From NCBI RefSeq assembly GCF_016765795.1, contig NZ_JAESVP010000012.1, positions 20,823 through 84,822 on the forward strand: a DNA stretch of 64,000 nt, in the 5' to 3' direction. The DNA comes from Fuscibacter oryzae. Its GTDB lineage: Bacteria; Pseudomonadota; Alphaproteobacteria; Rhodobacterales; Rhodobacteraceae. Shown in pieces: positions 1-10,046 of the stretch; within the stretch, counting starts at the first letter, position 1, and each line of letters starts with the position of its first letter. A program made the position numbers and the translations under genes. Below the pieces are notes generated by a model. It did not search any database, was not told where the DNA came from, and worked only from the letters and a program-made list of their open reading frames with translations.

Positions 1-653
1 GCCTCGGCGGTATAGCTGGTGGTTTGGTAATCCTGCACCACGGTGCGGAAGCGGTTGATCGCAGCCGCGTAATTGCCGCGTTTCAGGTAATATCGCCCGA
101 TCTCCATTTCCTTCGCCGCAAGCTGGTCAAAGGCCATGTCGAATTTCAGCATCGCCGATTTGGCATATTCGCTGTCGGGATATTGCTCGATCACCACGCG
201 CAGCGCTTGCAGCGCCTGGAAGGTCAGGCCCTGATCGCGGCCAACCTCGTCAATCTGGTCATAATAGGACAGCGCCAGCAGATACTGGGCATAGGCCGCG
301 TCCTCATCGCCCGGATAGAAATCCAGATACCGCTGGGCGGCGTCGCGCGCCTCATCATATTTCTTGGTCTGATGCAGGGTATAGGCCTGCATGATCAGCC
401 CGCGCTTGGCCCATTCGGTATAGGGGTAAAGCCGCTCCACCTCCTGGAAATAGCGAAGCGAGGCCTTGGGGTTCTTTTGAACCTCCAGCTCTTTCTCGCC
501 CATCTCATAGATCTGCTCGGGCGTATAGCTGTCTAGCGGCGCCTCTTTGGTCTGCTTGCCGCCCAGACCGATCACGCTGCATCCGGTCAAAACCGACACA
601 AGCAGCGCAGTGCCCAAGGCCTGCCGCAACGCACCCGACTTTACGACTGCCAT
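1..653 (-). CDS. bamD: Outer membrane assembly lipoprotein BamD (3' end outside window)
   Basis: BamD is the essential TPR lipoprotein of the BAM complex, which folds beta-barrel proteins into the outer membrane. About 217 residues are visible and the C-terminus lies beyond base 1. The N-terminus has a short basic stretch, a hydrophobic core and a lipobox LTGC with the lipidated Cys at residue 25. Helical TPR-type repeats follow, beginning with YTPEQIYEMGEKEL and including NPKASLRYFQEVERLYPYT, a typical BamD start. The gene follows lpxC on the same strand with a gap of about 145 bp, at the end of the dcw cluster, as is common in Rhodobacteraceae. Identification is from family recognition. The start is the only ATG before the signal peptide. 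Confidence 0.9.
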   Translation of the reverse strand, partial: MAVVKSGALRQALGTALLVSVLTGCSVIGLGGKQTKEAPLDSYTPEQIYEMGEKELEVQKNPKASLRYFQEVERLYPYTEWAKRGLIMQAYTLHQTKKYDEARDAAQRYLDFYPGDEDAAYAQYLLALSYYDQIDEVGRDQGLTFQALQALRVVIEQYPDSEYAKSAMLKFDMAFDQLAAKEMEIGRYYLKRGNYAAAINRFRTVVQDYQTTSYTAE

Positions 654-798
654 CTTCCGCCTATCCATCTGCCTCGGGCGGTTCCATCCTTGAAGGCGGA
701 ACCTGCCAGTCACGGCCCTGACTAGCACAGAAAAATTCCGGGCGCAAAACGGGTTTGTTGCCCGAGCGGCGGTTTCGGCACCATGTTCGGGCACTGGG

Positions 799-1767
799 TC
801 AGGCGCAAGCCGGAAGATCGGCGGCATGAACGCCCACGCCGGGCAGTTTTGCCCCGGTCTTGTTCGTCATATCCACCCAGGCCCAAGCGCCGGGCGTGGC
901 AAAAAGCGCACGCAGCAAGCGGTTGGTCAGCGCGTGCCCCGCACGAATGCCGGTGTAACGGCCCAAAATGGGCCCTCCGGCCAGCGACAGGTCGCCCACC
1001 GCATCCAGCATCTTGTGGCGCACCGGCTCATCCTTGTGGCGCAGACCGCCGGGCGACAGAATCCGGTCGCCATCAAACACCACGGCATTTTCCAGCGTGC
1101 CGCCAAGCGCCAGCCCGCGCTCCTGCATAGCCACCACTTCGGCATTGCGGCAAAAGGTGCGGCTGTCGGACAGTTCGCGCACGAAAGCCCCGTTCGACAT
1201 GTTCAGCCGCTTGGCCTGCTTGCCGATCGCCGCCTCGGCAAAGTCGATCGCAAAGTCGATTTCCAGCATATCGGCCGGTTCCAGCCGGGCGACGGCCAGA
1301 CCATCGCGCACCTCAACCGACTTCAGAACGCGCAGCGCGCGCACAGGCTCATCCTGCGCGACGATCCCCGCCGCCAGAATGCCTGCCACGAAAGGCGCGG
1401 AAGACCCGTCAAGAATCGGAACCTCGGGGCCATCAATCTCGATCTCGGCGTTGTGAATCGCCGAACCGGCCAAGGCTGCCATGATATGTTCGATCGTCGA
1501 AACCGAAACCCCTGCACCATTGGCAATCAGGGTGCACAGCTTTGACGGCACAACCGTGTCCCAGCGGGCCGCGATGCGGGCATCCGCCACCACATCGGTG
1601 CGACGGAACCAGATGCCGTGATCCGCCGCGGCGGGTCGCAGAACCATGGTCACCGCAGCCCCCGAATGAAGGCCGGTTCCCTGAAAGATGGCAGCTTGCG
1701 CGAGCGTGTTCTGCACGGGCGTCGTTCCTGGTTCCTGCGTCTTGGCCAGCATGAATGCCGGTGCCAT
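799..1767 (-). CDS. lpxC: UDP-3-O-acyl-N-acetylglucosamine deacetylase
   Basis: LpxC is the zinc-dependent deacetylase that commits precursors to lipid A in the cytoplasm. The protein has 322 residues, a normal length. Two duplicated sandwich domains carry the expected zinc ligands: H94 in the TIEHIMAAL motif, then H251 and D255 in the HKMLDAVGDL motif, with the catalytic-base His near residue 278 (RAGHAL). It follows ftsZ on the same strand, separated by a strong terminator, so it probably has its own promoter. The chosen ATG has an AGG-type ribosome site 4 bases upstream. A second ATG five codons in is possible. The region upstream also holds a 7-bp inverted repeat (AGTTGAG/CTCAACT). Confidence 0.95.
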   Translation of the reverse strand: MAPAFMLAKTQEPGTTPVQNTLAQAAIFQGTGLHSGAAVTMVLRPAAADHGIWFRRTDVVADARIAARWDTVVPSKLCTLIANGAGVSVSTIEHIMAALAGSAIHNAEIEIDGPEVPILDGSSAPFVAGILAAGIVAQDEPVRALRVLKSVEVRDGLAVARLEPADMLEIDFAIDFAEAAIGKQAKRLNMSNGAFVRELSDSRTFCRNAEVVAMQERGLALGGTLENAVVFDGDRILSPGGLRHKDEPVRHKMLDAVGDLSLAGGPILGRYTGIRAGHALTNRLLRALFATPGAWAWVDMTNKTGAKLPGVGVHAADLPACA

Positions 1768-1855
1768 TTACCTAAGTTGAGAAGCCGTTTACCTCAACTC
1801 ACTCTTTGTGACGGAATATGTCAGCGCCGCGGTGCGGCAAGCCATTGATATAAAA

Positions 1856-1882
1856 GAAAAAGCCCGGCACATGGCCGGGCTT
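1856..1882 (-). terminator. Rho-independent terminator after ftsZ
   Basis: Read on the minus strand, a 9-bp GC-rich stem (AAGCCCGGC/GCCGGGCTT) with a 5-base loop runs straight into a run of T. It starts about 25 bases beyond the ftsZ stop, so it should end the long dcw transcript and separate lpxC. Confidence 0.85.
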
Positions 1883-1906
1883 GTTACAGTTTCTTGCGCC
1901 TGTATT

Positions 1907-3550
1907 TCAGTTGGCCTGACGGCGCAGGAAGGCGGGAATCTCGATCCGCTCCTGATCGGCAGACAGTTCCTGCTCATCATCGTAAGAGGTGACAGGGGGT
2001 TGCTGACGGGCGGGTGCAGCGGCGCGCTCGCCTTCGCCATGACCACCAGCCATGCGGCTGATCAGCCCGCCGATGCCAAAGCGCGGGCGCGTTTCGGCCG
2101 GTTTGGCGGCGGCGGGAGCAGCGGCGCGGGGCGCGGCAGCAGCAGGCGCTGCCGGACGGGCGGCGGCACCGGGATTACGCGAGACGGCGGCCTGCAACCG
2201 GGCCAGCGCCTCGGGTGATGGGGTGCCGGGGTTGCGCGGACGCGGGGCAACGAAGGTGCCCGGGTCGGTATCATGGCTGGCCGCCGGGGCCGGACGGGCC
2301 GCAGGCTGGGCTGCCGGTTGCGGGCGATAGGCGGGCGGCGGCATATCGTCAGCCGCAACCTCTTGCACGTCAACCTCGGGGCGGAAGGTGGCGGCGGGCA
2401 TGTCATCAAACAGGCCGGGATCGTCGTTGACCTCAACCTCGATCACCTGCTCTGCCACAACCGGAGGCATCGCGCGTTGCAGCGTCATCGGCGCTTCGCG
2501 CTTCGGCTCTGGCTGATGCGCAGGCTTCAGCGGTTCGGCCATCGGGCGGCGGGCCACGGCGGGCTCTGCCCGGTTGGCCTGGCTGACATCGATGCCCGTG
2601 GCCACGACCGACACGCGGATCGCGCCTTCCATCGTGGTATCCAAGGTCGAGCCGACGATGATATTCGCCTCGGGATCAACCTTTTCGCGGATGATGTTCG
2701 CCGCTTCGTCCAGCTCGAAGAGCGTCAGGTCATGGCCGCCGGTGATGTTGATCAGAACACCCTTGGCACCATTCAGGCTGATCTCATCCAGCAGCGGGTT
2801 GGCAATCGCCTTTTCGGCGGCCTGAACCGCGCGGTCATCGCCCGATGCCTCGCCCGTGCCCATCATGGCCTTGCCCATCTCGTCCATCACCGCGCGCACG
2901 TCGGCAAAGTCGAGGTTGATCAGGCCGGGGCGCACCATCAGGTCAGTCACACCCTTGACGCCCTGATACAGCACGTCATCGGCCATGGCGAAGGCTTCGG
3001 TAAAGGTGGTGCGTTCATTCGCCAGACGGAACAGGTTCTGGTTGGGAATGATGATCAGCGTATCGACGACTTTCTGAAGCGCGGCAATGCCTTCTTCGGC
3101 TTGCTTCATGCGCTTGTTGCCTTCGAACTGGAAGGGCTTGGTCACGACGCCGACGGTCAGCACACCCAGCTCTCGCGCGGCCTGCGCGATGATCGGGGCA
3201 GCGCCAGTGCCGGTGCCGCCGCCCATGCCGGCGGTGATGAAGCACATATGCGCACCGGCCAGATGATCGACGATTTCCTCGATGGTTTCTTCGGCGGCGG
3301 CGGCGCCAACGGTCGGGCGGGCCCCTGCCCCCAGACCTTCGGTTACCTTGACACCCATCTGGATGCGGCTGGCCGATCTGGACTGTTGCAGCGCTTGCGC
3401 GTCGGTGTTCGCCACTACGAACTCGACCCCTTCAAGCTGCTTGTCGATCATGTTGTTCACAGCGTTGCCGCCCGCACCGCCAACACCGAATACGGTGATG
3501 CGCGGCTTCAGCTCTTCCTGCTGAGAGGTCATGATCAGGTTCAATGCCAT
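1907..3550 (-). CDS. ftsZ: Cell division protein FtsZ
   Basis: FtsZ is the tubulin-like GTPase that forms the division ring and recruits the divisome. The protein has 547 residues from the ATG at 3550. An in-frame GTG eight codons upstream is a less likely start. The GTPase core (about residues 15-330) carries [14 protein letters not shown] and the tubulin signature GGGTGTG. A long Ala/Pro-rich linker of about 200 residues follows, typical of alphaproteobacteria. Inside it lies the motif [11 protein letters not shown] (about residues 490-500). The C-terminal peptide [10 protein letters not shown] (about 538-547) is the docking site for FtsA and other partners. It lies 220 bp after ftsA, the last cell-division gene of the cluster. 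Confidence 0.97.
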   Translation of the reverse strand: MALNLIMTSQQEELKPRITVFGVGGAGGNAVNNMIDKQLEGVEFVVANTDAQALQQSRSASRIQMGVKVTEGLGAGARPTVGAAAAEETIEEIVDHLAGAHMCFITAGMGGGTGTGAAPIIAQAARELGVLTVGVVTKPFQFEGNKRMKQAEEGIAALQKVVDTLIIIPNQNLFRLANERTTFTEAFAMADDVLYQGVKGVTDLMVRPGLINLDFADVRAVMDEMGKAMMGTGEASGDDRAVQAAEKAIANPLLDEISLNGAKGVLINITGGHDLTLFELDEAANIIREKVDPEANIIVGSTLDTTMEGAIRVSVVATGIDVSQANRAEPAVARRPMAEPLKPAHQPEPKREAPMTLQRAMPPVVAEQVIEVEVNDDPGLFDDMPAATFRPEVDVQEVAADDMPPPAYRPQPAAQPAARPAPAASHDTDPGTFVAPRPRNPGTPSPEALARLQAAVSRNPGAAARPAAPAAAAPRAAAPAAAKPAETRPRFGIGGLISRMAGGHGEGERAAAPARQQPPVTSYDDEQELSADQERIEIPAFLRRQAN

Positions 3551-3770
3551 CGTCTGTCCGCCTGTCCCTTGCACCCGCGGTCTAAAGCCGCGCCGTTACT
3601 GTCCCGCACTCTTGCTCCGGGCCGTCCCCGCCCGTTGCATATGCCGAATTACCAAACAGCTTACCCCGGAGCCGGAGCAAGGTCATCAAAAAAACGCTTC
3701 AACGCCACAAAATATGGGTGTTGAAGGTCCAATTTCAGCGGTATTTCGCCAATGGCGCAGGATATGGGGG

Positions 3771-5105
3771 TTACCAGTTGTCTTTGAACCACCGCATGGC
3801 GCGCTTGAGCGAGCGGGCCGGATAGCGCTCGGTCGGGATGTCGAAATCCCACCACTCGTCTTGCGGGTAGGCCGCAAACAGGCACAACCCCACAGCCGAG
3901 GAAAACGCAGCACCAGAGGCGGCTTGCGGCAGGCCCTGCACCCGCAACGGGCGTCCCATGCGGACGCGGTTACCAAGGATGCGGCTGGCCAGCCCGTCCA
4001 ACCCCGGAATCTGGCTGGCCCCGCCCGTCAGAACGATCTGCTGGCTGGGCAGGCTGTCGAAACCGGCGGCATCCAGACGCACGCGCACCTCTTCCAGAAT
4101 TTCCTCGACGCGCGGGCGCATGATGCCGATCAACTCGGTCCGGCTGACGGTGCGGCGGTCTTTTTCCCAATCGCCGCTGTCGCTGCCGATCTCGATCATC
4201 TCGCGGTCGTCCATGCCGGTGGCCTGAATGCCGCCATGCTTGGTCTTGATCCGCTCGGCCACAGCCATCGGCACTTGCAAGCCTTTGGAGATGTCGCTGG
4301 TCACATGGTCGCCGCCCATGCGCACGGCATCGGCAAAGATCATGTGCTTTTTCATGAAAATGGAAATGCCGGTCGCCCCGCCGCCCATGTCGATGCAGGC
4401 AGCACCCAGTTCCTGTTCATCTTCCACAAGGCTGGCGATGCCAGAGGCATAGGCGGAAGAGGCAATCCCCGCCAGTTCAAGGTCGCAGCGCTTGATGCAA
4501 TAGACCAGGTTCTGGATCACGGACCCATCCACCGACAAAAGGTGCATATCGGTCGCCAGACGGTTGCCGATCTGGCCGCGCGGATCCCCAAGGCCAGAAC
4601 GGTGATCCAGCGCAAAGTTCACCGGCTGGGCATGCAGCACCTCGCGCCCGTCGCCCAAGGGGGGAACGTCGCAGGCGGCCAGCACGCGGGCCACATCCTG
4701 CTCGGTCACCACGCTGTCCTGCAAATCCCACTCACCCGCCAGCCCATAGCTGCGCGGTTCAGCGCCCGAGAAACAGGCGATCACATGATCAACCCGCACA
4801 TTGGCCATTTTCTGCGCCGCCTGCACGGCGGTGCGGATGGCGCGCTCGGTTTCATTCATCACCGCAATTTCGCCAAACCGCACGCCGCGCGACCGGGTGG
4901 TGGCCGCCCCGATCACCCGGAACGTCGATTGGCCGGCCATCGGGCCAACGCCGTCGCCATCGGCCTGTGTCTCGTACCCGTCGAACCGCAGCACAAGACA
5001 GGCGATTTTGGAGGTGCCGACATCCAGGATCGCCACCACACCCCGCTGGATCGCAGCACGACGCAAGGCACGCATGGCACGCTGGGTCTGGTAGAGGTCG
5101 GTCAT
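3771..5105 (-). CDS. ftsA: Cell division protein FtsA
   Basis: FtsA is the actin-like ATPase that tethers FtsZ to the membrane. The protein has 444 residues. The N-terminal phosphate-binding segment AILDVGTSKIACLVL and the later nucleotide-binding segments (ACIDMGGGATGISIF and IVLTGGASQIPGL) are visible. The C-terminus ends in a basic, aromatic stretch (SLKRAMRWFKDNW) that fits an amphipathic membrane-targeting helix. The start ATG overlaps the ftsQ stop as ATGA, so the two are likely translationally coupled. ftsZ follows after about 220 bp. Confidence 0.96.
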   Translation of the reverse strand: MTDLYQTQRAMRALRRAAIQRGVVAILDVGTSKIACLVLRFDGYETQADGDGVGPMAGQSTFRVIGAATTRSRGVRFGEIAVMNETERAIRTAVQAAQKMANVRVDHVIACFSGAEPRSYGLAGEWDLQDSVVTEQDVARVLAACDVPPLGDGREVLHAQPVNFALDHRSGLGDPRGQIGNRLATDMHLLSVDGSVIQNLVYCIKRCDLELAGIASSAYASGIASLVEDEQELGAACIDMGGGATGISIFMKKHMIFADAVRMGGDHVTSDISKGLQVPMAVAERIKTKHGGIQATGMDDREMIEIGSDSGDWEKDRRTVSRTELIGIMRPRVEEILEEVRVRLDAAGFDSLPSQQIVLTGGASQIPGLDGLASRILGNRVRMGRPLRVQGLPQAASGAAFSSAVGLCLFAAYPQDEWWDFDIPTERYPARSLKRAMRWFKDNW

Positions 5106-6007
5106 AGGTCGCTCCCCGTCTTTTTCTTCTTGTCGTCGTCAATCAGGCCGCGCGCACGGCGCGCTTCGGTCAAGGCATTGGGTGAAAGGCGAATGGCCGG
5201 ACGGGCCGCCACACGCAGGTCAATCGTGGTCACATCACGGGTCAAAAGATCATCTGCGGTGTTCATTTCCAGCAAGGCCACCAGCGCCTCGACCGGGCTG
5301 TCTTGCGGCAGCAGGATGCGCTGATCACGGTCCAGCACCATGTCCCAGCGCCGCTCTCCGACCCGCACCAGCCCGCGCATCCGGGGCAGCAGCGGACCTG
5401 CGGCATCAATCAGCGCCAGCGCCTCGATTGCCGAGGCGTCCGCCCCCTGCCCCGCAATCAGCGGCAAGTCGGGCCGGTCACCACGCGCAGCCAGCGCCGC
5501 AACCCGGTGGCCGGTGGCATCCAGCATCTCCAGCCGGTCAGGGGCCACGCGCCAGATCATCATCGGCTCGCGTTCCTTGATCACCACCTGCAGCACACCG
5601 CCAGAACGCAACGACAATTCCGCCGAAGCTACGGCGTCCAGTTCCTGCGCCTTGGCCCGCAGCGCCGTCATATCCAGATCAAAACTGGAGGCGGGCAGCT
5701 TGACACCCAGCCGCGCCCGCACCGCATCGGCCAGGTCGGGCGAGGCGCCTTCGATCGACATCAGGCCCACGCGAAATTCGGGCCGGGCCTGAAACTGGTC
5801 GCGGATATGGGCAAAACCGCCTGAAATCGCATCGCGGCGGCCCTGATCCATCAGGACAAGTCCTGCCACCATCGCAATCGCAAAGGCGGGCAGGCCCACG
5901 CGGAACGCCACACGGAACAAGGGCGTCAGCCACAGCCGCTGCATCTTGTAGGCCCAATAGGTGGGCGCCGGATCGCGGCGGAAGGGGGACCGGCCTAGCG
6001 GTTGCAT
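5102..6007 (-). CDS. ftsQ: Cell division protein FtsQ
   Basis: FtsQ is a bitopic divisome scaffold that links early and late division proteins. The ATG at 6007 gives 301 residues. A basic cytoplasmic tail of about 40 residues comes first, then one membrane segment (about residues 37-56), then a POTRA domain ([21 protein letters not shown]) and the FtsQ beta domain, ending in a short Lys-rich tail. Upstream in-frame codons would run the N-terminus into ddl without family support. The gene overlaps ddl by 13 bases and ftsA by 4, the usual tight packing of dcw genes. Confidence 0.92.
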   Translation of the reverse strand: MQPLGRSPFRRDPAPTYWAYKMQRLWLTPLFRVAFRVGLPAFAIAMVAGLVLMDQGRRDAISGGFAHIRDQFQARPEFRVGLMSIEGASPDLADAVRARLGVKLPASSFDLDMTALRAKAQELDAVASAELSLRSGGVLQVVIKEREPMMIWRVAPDRLEMLDATGHRVAALAARGDRPDLPLIAGQGADASAIEALALIDAAGPLLPRMRGLVRVGERRWDMVLDRDQRILLPQDSPVEALVALLEMNTADDLLTRDVTTIDLRVAARPAIRLSPNALTEARRARGLIDDDKKKKTGSDL

Positions 6008-6918
6008 GACGCGTCCTTTACCAGCCAGTCGCACAGTTCGGGGAACGTCACGCCACAAATGGCTGCCTGCTCGGGCGCCAGCGAGGTGGGAGTCATCCCC
6101 GGCTGGGTGTTGGTTTCCAGCAGGACCAGCCCTTGCAGGCCCCGCGCCTCATCCCAGCGAAAATCGGTGCGGCTCAGCCCCCGGCAGCCAAGGGCGCGGT
6201 GGGCGCGCAGGGCATAGTCAAGGCAAGCCTCGGTAATCTCTTGCGGAATTTCTGCGGGCACCACATGGCGCGACCCGCCGGTGGTGTATTTTGCCTCATA
6301 ATCATACCAGCCGTCGGTGATGATATCGGTCACGCAAAGCGCGCGGTCACCCAAGACTGAGGTCGTCAGCTCCCGCCCCGGCGCATAGGTTTCCACCATC
6401 ACCTCGGCGGGCATCGTTGCCGCAAGGCGCGGTGCATTGCTGCCCGGATGCACGATATAAACGCCGACGGACGAGCCTTCGCTATTCGGCTTGACCACAT
6501 AGGGCGGCGGCAGAACGTGCCCCGCCTCCACCGCCTCGCGGCTGGCAATCACGCCTTGCAGGATGGGCAGGCCCGCAGCAGCGAAGGCTTCTTTCGCGCG
6601 CGCCTTGCCCATCGCCAAAGCCGAGGCCAGCACGCCCGAATGGGTATAGGGAATGCGCAGCCATTCCAGCAGGCCCTGCACGCAGCCATCCTCGCCCCAA
6701 CGGCCATGCAGGGCATTAAAGCAGACATCGGGGCGAATTTCAGCCAAGCGCGCAGGCAGATCGGGGCCGCAATCGACCTCGACCACCTCATATCCCGCCA
6801 CCCTAAGGGCCTGGGCACACTCATGCCCCGACGACAGAGAAACCTCCCGCTCTGCGGAAAGTCCACCCATCAGTACCGCCACTCGGGGGGCAGTCCCGCT
6901 CGACTTGCCCGCCATCAC
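5995..6918 (-). CDS. ddl: D-alanine--D-alanine ligase
   Basis: Ddl is the ATP-grasp ligase that makes the D-Ala-D-Ala dipeptide for the peptidoglycan stem peptide. The protein has 307 residues, the normal size for the DdlB type found in dcw clusters. Visible landmarks are the N-terminal [15 protein letters not shown] loop, the ATP-grasp segment [14 protein letters not shown] and the C-terminal [15 protein letters not shown] motif that binds magnesium and D-Ala. It sits between murB and ftsQ, the usual alphaproteobacterial order, and its 3' end overlaps ftsQ by 13 bases. Confidence 0.95.
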   Translation of the reverse strand: MMAGKSSGTAPRVAVLMGGLSAEREVSLSSGHECAQALRVAGYEVVEVDCGPDLPARLAEIRPDVCFNALHGRWGEDGCVQGLLEWLRIPYTHSGVLASALAMGKARAKEAFAAAGLPILQGVIASREAVEAGHVLPPPYVVKPNSEGSSVGVYIVHPGSNAPRLAATMPAEVMVETYAPGRELTTSVLGDRALCVTDIITDGWYDYEAKYTTGGSRHVVPAEIPQEITEACLDYALRAHRALGCRGLSRTDFRWDEARGLQGLVLLETNTQPGMTPTSLAPEQAAICGVTFPELCDWLVKDASCNR

Positions 6919-6955
6919 TGCCTCGCCCGGACCTTTGCGGCCCGTGATCTTGTTA

Positions 6956-7879
6956 TTAGGGCAGACGTTCGCCTACCCGCATGATTTCCCACTCTAACGT
7001 GATACCCGCCTGTTGGAAAACCCTTTTTCGCACCTCTTCGCCCAAATCTTCCAGATCGGCGGAAGTCGCCCCTCCGGTATTGATCAGGAAATTCGAATGC
7101 TTGGGCGACATCTGCGCTCCGCCCCTGATGGCGCCCCGCATGCCGGCATCATCGATGACCTTCCAAGCCTTCAGCTCGTGGCTGTCATCGGCGCGCCCGG
7201 TGCTGGAATGACCCACAGGGTTGCGAAAGGTGGACCCAGCGCTGCGGTCTTTCGTCGGCTGGCTGGCGTCGCGCTTGGCGATTTGGTCCACCATCCGCGC
7301 CTCCAGCTCTGCCGGGTCGCCGGCTTGGGCGCGGAAGGTGGCGCTGACAATCACCGCCCCTTCGGGCAGGTCAGACTGACGATAGCGCAGGTTCAGCTCG
7401 GCGGCGGCAATGTCGCGCACCACGCCCTGCCGGGTGACGATGCGAACTGAAACCAGATTGTCGGCGACATAGCTGCCATAGCAGCCCGCATTCATCCGAA
7501 CGGCCCCGCCAACACTGCCCGGAATGGTGCGCAAAAAGGTCAGGTCCAGCCCGGCCTCTGCCGCTTTCTTCGCCACATGTGCATCCAGCGCAGCCGCCCC
7601 TGCGGTCACGGTTTCCCCTGTGGTTTCAATGCCATTGAACCCGCGCCCCAGCCGGATCACCACACCACGAATGCCGCCATCACGCACGATCAGGTTACTG
7701 CCAACCCCCATCGGGAACACCGGAATGGCCGGATCAAGCGCGGCAAGAAATTCCGCAAGATCCGCCTCATCCGCGGGCTGGAACAGCCAGTCGGCTGGCC
7801 CGCCGCTTCGCAGCCAGGTCAGATCGGCAAGGGAACGGTTCGGCGTCAGCGCGCCGCGTGGGGTGGGAGGCATCGTCAT
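6956..7879 (-). CDS. murB: UDP-N-acetylenolpyruvoylglucosamine reductase
   Basis: MurB is the FAD enzyme that reduces UDP-GlcNAc-enolpyruvate to UDP-MurNAc with NADPH. The protein has 307 residues. The FAD-binding segments ([20 protein letters not shown], then [17 protein letters not shown]) and the active-site Ser region GSTFRNPVG are present. After that Ser region a short insert ([16 protein letters not shown]) precedes the conserved DDAGMRG. This looks like a lineage variant rather than damage. It lies 37 bp before ddl and downstream of the two DUF2484 genes. Confidence 0.95.
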   Translation of the reverse strand: MTMPPTPRGALTPNRSLADLTWLRSGGPADWLFQPADEADLAEFLAALDPAIPVFPMGVGSNLIVRDGGIRGVVIRLGRGFNGIETTGETVTAGAAALDAHVAKKAAEAGLDLTFLRTIPGSVGGAVRMNAGCYGSYVADNLVSVRIVTRQGVVRDIAAAELNLRYRQSDLPEGAVIVSATFRAQAGDPAELEARMVDQIAKRDASQPTKDRSAGSTFRNPVGHSSTGRADDSHELKAWKVIDDAGMRGAIRGGAQMSPKHSNFLINTGGATSADLEDLGEEVRKRVFQQAGITLEWEIMRVGERLP

Positions 7880-8014
7880 CCTCGCGTTCTGCGGCGCTTT
7901 GCCGACCCACGCAAGTGGCTTTACTTCGGTGTGCGCTGCCTGGCACGCCAGCGCTGAAACAAATCAAGGAGCGCCCCCACACAAATGCGACACGACGGAG
8001 AGGCCAGCAAAGCC

Positions 8015-8281
8015 TTAGTTCCGCTCCTGCCAACTGGCAAGCGCCAGCCCCCGCAGCCACCGCCACAACCGGATCAACGGCCAGCGCAAAACACTGGCCC
8101 CGCCCACAAGGAAGGCCATCCCCCAAAGCGGGCCGCCCGTCAGTGTGATCCAGCCCAAAAGCGGCACACCCGCCGCAATCAGGGCGTAAGCCGCGCGCCA
8201 ATGATGGTCACGGCTGGGCAGCATCGCCGTCAGATTTGCCGCGATCAGCCACAAAAAACTGCAAAGGATTGGCGCCATCAT
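8015..8281 (-). CDS. DUF2484-type small membrane protein, second tandem copy
   Basis: A protein of 88 residues with three hydrophobic segments and an Arg/Trp-rich C-terminus; function unknown. Its ATG overlaps the stop of the preceding small gene as ATGA, which supports the start and suggests translational coupling. It aligns with that neighbour along its whole length: LWLIAANLTAMLP against VWVVASAIVAMLP, YALIAAGVPLL against IALLIAAPALI, and a final Arg-rich amphipathic end. The two are therefore tandem paralogues. DUF2484 genes between murC and murB are known from Rhodobacterales. A role in envelope synthesis is inferred only from position. Confidence 0.8.
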   Translation of the reverse strand: MMAPILCSFLWLIAANLTAMLPSRDHHWRAAYALIAAGVPLLGWITLTGGPLWGMAFLVGGASVLRWPLIRLWRWLRGLALASWQERN

Positions 8282-8523
8282 GGCTTGCCTGCCCCGAACA
8301 GGCGGCGGGCGAAATACCGCAGCGGATTGCGGAACATCGAGACGAAGGCGAATAGGCCGCCAACCGCCCAAGGCCAGCCATGCTCTGCCCCGATCCACAG
8401 GATCAGCGCCGGAGCCGCGATCAGCAAAGCGATGCCCGGCGCATATTGCATCCGCATCGGCAACATGGCCACGATGGCAGAGGCGACCACCCAGACGCAG
8501 CCAAGGATCAGCGGCAAGCTCAT
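8278..8523 (-). CDS. DUF2484 family small membrane protein, first tandem copy
   Basis: A protein of 81 residues beginning MSLPLILGCVWVV. It has two or three membrane segments and a basic C-terminal end (FRNPLRYFARRLFG) that should face the cytoplasm. It matches my recollection of DUF2484, a family confined mainly to Rhodobacterales dcw clusters, with no assigned role. It lies about 100 bp after murC, behind an AT-rich spacer with two palindromes that may hold its own promoter. Its stop overlaps the ATG of the second copy. A possible ATG four codons earlier is less likely. Confidence 0.82.
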   Translation of the reverse strand: MSLPLILGCVWVVASAIVAMLPMRMQYAPGIALLIAAPALILWIGAEHGWPWAVGGLFAFVSMFRNPLRYFARRLFGAGKP

Positions 8524-8535
8524 GCGCGCCCCCAA

Positions 8536-8576
8536 AGTACATTTGTACTAAATTTTTGGTTACCTTTTTTGTACAA
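8536..8576. promoter_or_regulatory. AT-rich spacer with two GTAC palindromes upstream of the DUF2484 pair
   Basis: In a GC-rich genome this spacer is strikingly AT-rich. It holds AGTACATTTGTACT (6-bp arms, 2-base centre, 8536-8549) and TTGTACAA (8569-8576). The first ends 12 bases before the DUF2484 start codon. It could be an operator or an internal promoter in the dcw operon. No regulator can be named. Confidence 0.35.
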
Positions 8577-8620
8577 TAGCTTGAAGGATAAATCGCATAA
8601 GATTTCTGCGGAAAAAAATG

Positions 8621-10042
8621 TCATGCTGCCTGCCCCGCAAGCCGGGTCGGCAAGTTATTCGCCCAAGCCGAAATCGTGCCCGCGCCAAGGCAGACGAAGA
8701 TATCGCCGGGCCGGGTTTGTTCCTTGAAAAGCCGGGCCAGATCGGCCTCGTCCATCACGGCCCGCGCATGACGGTGGCCATGGGCGATCAGCCCGGCGAC
8801 CAGATCATCACGGCTGGCACCGGGGATCGGGTCTTCGCCCGCAGCATAAACCTCGGCAATGCCCACCACGTCGGCCTCATTGAAACAGGCGCAGAAATCA
8901 TTGAAAAGATTAGACAAACGGCTGTAGCGATGCGGCTGATGCACCGCGATCACCCGCGCGCCGGGGGTGCCGGAAACCGCCTGACGGGCGGCCTTCAGCA
9001 CGGCTGCAATCTCCACCGGGTGGTGGCCATAATCGTCGATGATCGAAACGCCGTTCACCTCGCCTACTTTCGTAAAGCGGCGGTTGACGCCGGCAAAGCC
9101 AGCCAGCGCTTCGCGGATTTCTTCCTTCTTCATGCCCAGATGGCGGGCAACAGCAATGGCCGCAAGGCTGTTTGACACGTTGTGATTGCCCGGCATGGGC
9201 AGGGTGCAGCCTTCAATAATCGAACCTTCGCCCTCGTTTTGCAGCAGCACATCAAAGTGCGCCTTGCCATTTTCGAACGTCAGGTTCACGGCGCGCACAT
9301 CGGCCTGCGCGTTGAAGCCAAAGGTCGCCACCCGACGGTCGGCAATCTTGCCGACCAGCGCCTGAACCTCTGGGTGGTCGGTGCAGCACACCGCCAGCCC
9401 GTAGAACGGAATGTTCGACACGAAATCGAGGAAGCCCTTGCGCAAGGCTTCAATCGTGCCCCAATGCTCCATATGCTCGGGGTCGATGTTGGTCACGATG
9501 GCGATGGTGGCAGGCAAGCGGTTGAATGACCCGTCACTCTCATCGGCCTCAACCACCATCCACTCGCCCTCGCCCGCCCGCGCGTTCGACCCATAGGCAT
9601 GGATCACCCCGCCGTTGATCACCGTGGGGTCGAACCCGCCCTTGTCCAGAAGGGTCGCCACCATGGTCGTGGTCGTGGTCTTGCCATGCGTTCCGGCCAC
9701 CGCGATATTCGACCGCAGGCGCATCAGTTCGGCCAACATCTCGGCCCGGCGCACCACGGGCAGCTTTTTGCGGCGCGCCTCTTCCAGCTCGGGGTTGCCC
9801 TTTTTGATGGCGGAGGAGATCACCACCACAGCCGCCTCGCCGATATTCTCGGCGCGCTGGCCTTCATGGAACACCGCGCCAAGGCCAACCAGACGGTCGG
9901 TGATCTTCGATGCCTTCGAATCCGACCCCTGCACCCGATAGCCAAGGGTCAGCAGCACCTCGGCAATGCCAGACATGCCGATGCCGCCGATGCCGACAAA
10001 GTGGATTGGACCGAGTTCCAGCGGCAGTTTCGTGGCATTCAT
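8621..10042 (-). CDS. murC: UDP-N-acetylmuramate--L-alanine ligase
   Basis: MurC is the cytoplasmic Mur ligase that adds L-Ala to UDP-MurNAc with ATP. The protein has 473 residues. The N-terminal Rossmann domain starts [17 protein letters not shown]. The ATP-binding loop GTHGKTTT is at about residues 117-124. The central domain has [10 protein letters not shown], and the C-terminal substrate domain has [14 protein letters not shown]. It starts 4 bases after murG, so they are cotranscribed. An AT-rich spacer follows before the DUF2484 genes. Confidence 0.97.
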   Translation of the reverse strand: MNATKLPLELGPIHFVGIGGIGMSGIAEVLLTLGYRVQGSDSKASKITDRLVGLGAVFHEGQRAENIGEAAVVVISSAIKKGNPELEEARRKKLPVVRRAEMLAELMRLRSNIAVAGTHGKTTTTTMVATLLDKGGFDPTVINGGVIHAYGSNARAGEGEWMVVEADESDGSFNRLPATIAIVTNIDPEHMEHWGTIEALRKGFLDFVSNIPFYGLAVCCTDHPEVQALVGKIADRRVATFGFNAQADVRAVNLTFENGKAHFDVLLQNEGEGSIIEGCTLPMPGNHNVSNSLAAIAVARHLGMKKEEIREALAGFAGVNRRFTKVGEVNGVSIIDDYGHHPVEIAAVLKAARQAVSGTPGARVIAVHQPHRYSRLSNLFNDFCACFNEADVVGIAEVYAAGEDPIPGASRDDLVAGLIAHGHRHARAVMDEADLARLFKEQTRPGDIFVCLGAGTISAWANNLPTRLAGQAA

Positions 10043-10046
10043 CGCA

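Noticed and set aside
1775..1799. Inverted repeat AGTTGAG/CTCAACT upstream of lpxC as an operator
   Set aside because: Short arms and wide 11-base spacing; could arise by chance and no known regulator fits.
2273..3724. 483-codon plus-strand open frame opposite ftsZ
   Set aside because: It mirrors the GC-rich third-position bias of ftsZ, has His/Arg-rich low-quality protein and no ribosome site or family features.
3531..5324. 597-codon plus-strand open frame opposite ftsA/ftsQ
   Set aside because: Shadow of two well-identified minus-strand genes; crosses their boundary.
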